NCBI GenBank assembly: GCA_900759325.1
Contig: CAAEUW010000014.1
Span: forward strand, 1-64,000
DNA length: 64,000 bases
Source of the DNA: an uncultured Peptostreptococcus sp.
GTDB taxonomy: Bacteria > Bacillota > Clostridia > Peptostreptococcales > Peptostreptococcaceae
Reading direction: 5' to 3'
The notes below the pieces were generated by a model that searched no databases, was not told where the DNA came from, and worked only from the letters and a program-made list of their open reading frames with translations. Shown piece by piece: positions 62,955 through 64,000 of this stretch. A program made the position numbers and the translations under genes. Each line of letters begins with the position of its first letter. Position 1 is the stretch's first letter.

Positions 62955-63446
62955 TTAGTAGAAGTAGGTCATTATTAAAAGCAAGACACCACTCAATAGT
63001 CCTACCACACCTACATCATTTCCGTCACGCTTCAAAAGGTTCCACGAGATCACCATAGTCACAATTATAGTGCCTATCTTTATATAGAGCCAATTAATGT
63101 CTACTGGAACTATTATAAAACTATATAGGGAAACTATATAGCATACAGCCATTGACAAGGAGAATAGAAAATACCACAGGGTCTCTCTTCTCTTAAATAA
63201 GAAAAAAATGACCAATAAGACTATAAAGGCCAAATCTATAACCCCATATATATTAAAGAGTACATTATTGAAATTCTCCACTGTTATTACTGTCCACTTG
63301 TACCAATAAATTGGCCAAAATAATATACTAACCAACCTGAAATATATTTCTATAAAACCTATTTTTTGTTTCTTTCTTTTTAGACTCTGTCTAGACATAT
63401 CTACCACATCCCAACATTCATATAAACTGACTTTAAATCTATTCAT
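62955..63446 (-). CDS. Membrane protein of unknown function
   Basis: About 163 residues with four to five hydrophobic segments; aromatic-rich (WPIYWYKW). Start codon uncertain: ATG at 63446 is behind GAGGGT with very short spacing, and ATG at 63398 (MSRQ) is an alternative giving 147 residues. No family recognised. Confidence 0.6.
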   Translation of the reverse strand: MNRFKVSLYECWDVVDMSRQSLKRKKQKIGFIEIYFRLVSILFWPIYWYKWTVITVENFNNVLFNIYGVIDLAFIVLLVIFFLFKRRETLWYFLFSLSMAVCYIVSLYSFIIVPVDINWLYIKIGTIIVTMVISWNLLKRDGNDVGVVGLLSGVLLLIMTYFY

Positions 63447-63639
63447 ACCCTCATAGTAACAAAATTGGCCCTCTATAGTCAAGTTTCAATCATTCGAATT
63501 ATTCTTCGCAAAAGTAATTTAATGTCCCTCAAATTGGATAATCTTTACATAATAGCTTTTATTTTTCAACAAACTATGTTAAAATAATATAGTATTTTTA
63601 TATAGTATTTTTAGAAATTATAGGAAGTGGAGGCTAATT

Positions 63640-64000
63640 ATGGGCATAAGAGATAGATTTGCTGACCAGTACGCAAGACAGAAAACAATGACTGGTCCTG
63701 AAAAAAAGGCAAATGACATAATCGGAAAATTAATGATGAAAAAGGCCATTGTTCCAATAGCAGCAATGGTAGTAATAGTGGCAATAGGTATAGTAGTAAA
63801 GATACCATGGTGGGCACTTGTAGGTCTAGAGGTTCTGGCTGCAGTAGGTGGTTACTTCTACCTAAAGAACGAAGGTAAAAAGTACCAGGAATTCACACCA
63901 TATGTTGGTAATCTTATCAGCATAGAAAACAAGGGTAAGGATGGTCATACTGTCCTAATCAAGCAGGGTAAGAAGCCTGTCAAACTTGACCTAAAGTATG
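63640..64000 (+). CDS. Membrane protein of unknown function (partial, runs off the window)
   Basis: The reading frame opens with ATG at 63640, eight bases behind GGAGG, and is still open at the right edge after 120 codons. It starts MGIRDRFADQYARQKTM and has two hydrophobic segments (about residues 36-54 and 57-74) followed by a soluble part (KDGHTVLIKQGKKPVKL). It belongs to a group of short membrane proteins; the function is unknown. It is divergent from the 62955 gene. Confidence 0.7.
   Translation, partial: MGIRDRFADQYARQKTMTGPEKKANDIIGKLMMKKAIVPIAAMVVIVAIGIVVKIPWWALVGLEVLAAVGGYFYLKNEGKKYQEFTPYVGNLISIENKGKDGHTVLIKQGKKPVKLDLKY

Overview
The window comes from the chromosome of a low-GC, Gram-positive anaerobe (Bacillota, class Clostridia). 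Several things point there: AT-rich DNA with strong GGAGG ribosome-binding sites, TTGACA-17-TATAAT promoters, a tryptophan T-box, a SAM-I riboswitch, CWB2-type wall-anchoring repeats, and gene orders shared with Bacillus and clostridia (dnaG-rpoD-trmK-nif3, mltG-trmR-trhP, xseA-xseB-ispA-dxs-tlyA-recN). The CWB2 surface protein, MEP isoprenoid genes and absence of sporulation genes where spoIVB-spo0A usually sit fit a non-sporulating Peptostreptococcaceae/Tissierellales-like lineage. That placement is inference.

Layout. 1-95 is the right-hand end of an ISL3-family insertion sequence that continues outside the window. 171-5003 (minus) holds glnS, a small lipoprotein, miaB and an orphan gene. 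5178-8809 (plus) holds a Trp T-box with trpP, a 59-bp tandem duplication, and a wall-anchored leucine-rich-repeat protein. A decayed ISL3 remnant (8811-9045) follows one base after that gene. 9117-13743 is the dnaG-rpoD-trmK-nif3 region. 13910-19363 holds a MORN-repeat protein, a YitT protein, a rubredoxin-like protein, a polysaccharide deacetylase, a DUF1002 exported protein and a degenerate HSDR_N-like protein. 19484-22275 is metQ-metI-metN behind a SAM-I riboswitch. 22348-28635 holds a small membrane protein, brnQ, clpB and a two-gene unit with a RepL-like winged-helix protein.

28950-32416 (plus) is dxr-rseP-ispG. 32463-34588 (minus) is a compact set of four minor-pilin-like genes with no assembly ATPase nearby. 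34747-38793 is trhP-trmR-mltG plus a purine nucleoside phosphorylase. 38862-50818 is one long, tightly packed minus-strand array: xseA-xseB-ispA-DUF212-dxs-tlyA-recN-steA-steB-GT2-GT4-DUF3866. It joins isoprenoid precursor synthesis, DNA repair, and envelope or cell-separation functions. Genes usually found inside this array in spore formers (argR/ahrC, spoIVB, spo0A) are absent.

50918-64000 holds a membrane-anchored pseudokinase-like protein, small membrane proteins, an AlaX editing protein, an msrAB fusion divergent from a Crp/Fnr regulator, an AI-2E family permease translationally coupled to a heterodimeric ABC exporter, a cytoplasmic parvulin-type protein, and a partial membrane protein running off the right edge.

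Most of the window is ordinary housekeeping DNA. The least explained parts are the minor-pilin island, the RepL-like pair, the pseudokinase, the orphan at 4338-5003, the catalytically dead HSDR_N-like protein, and two tandem duplications that span stop codons. No tRNA, rRNA or CRISPR array was seen.
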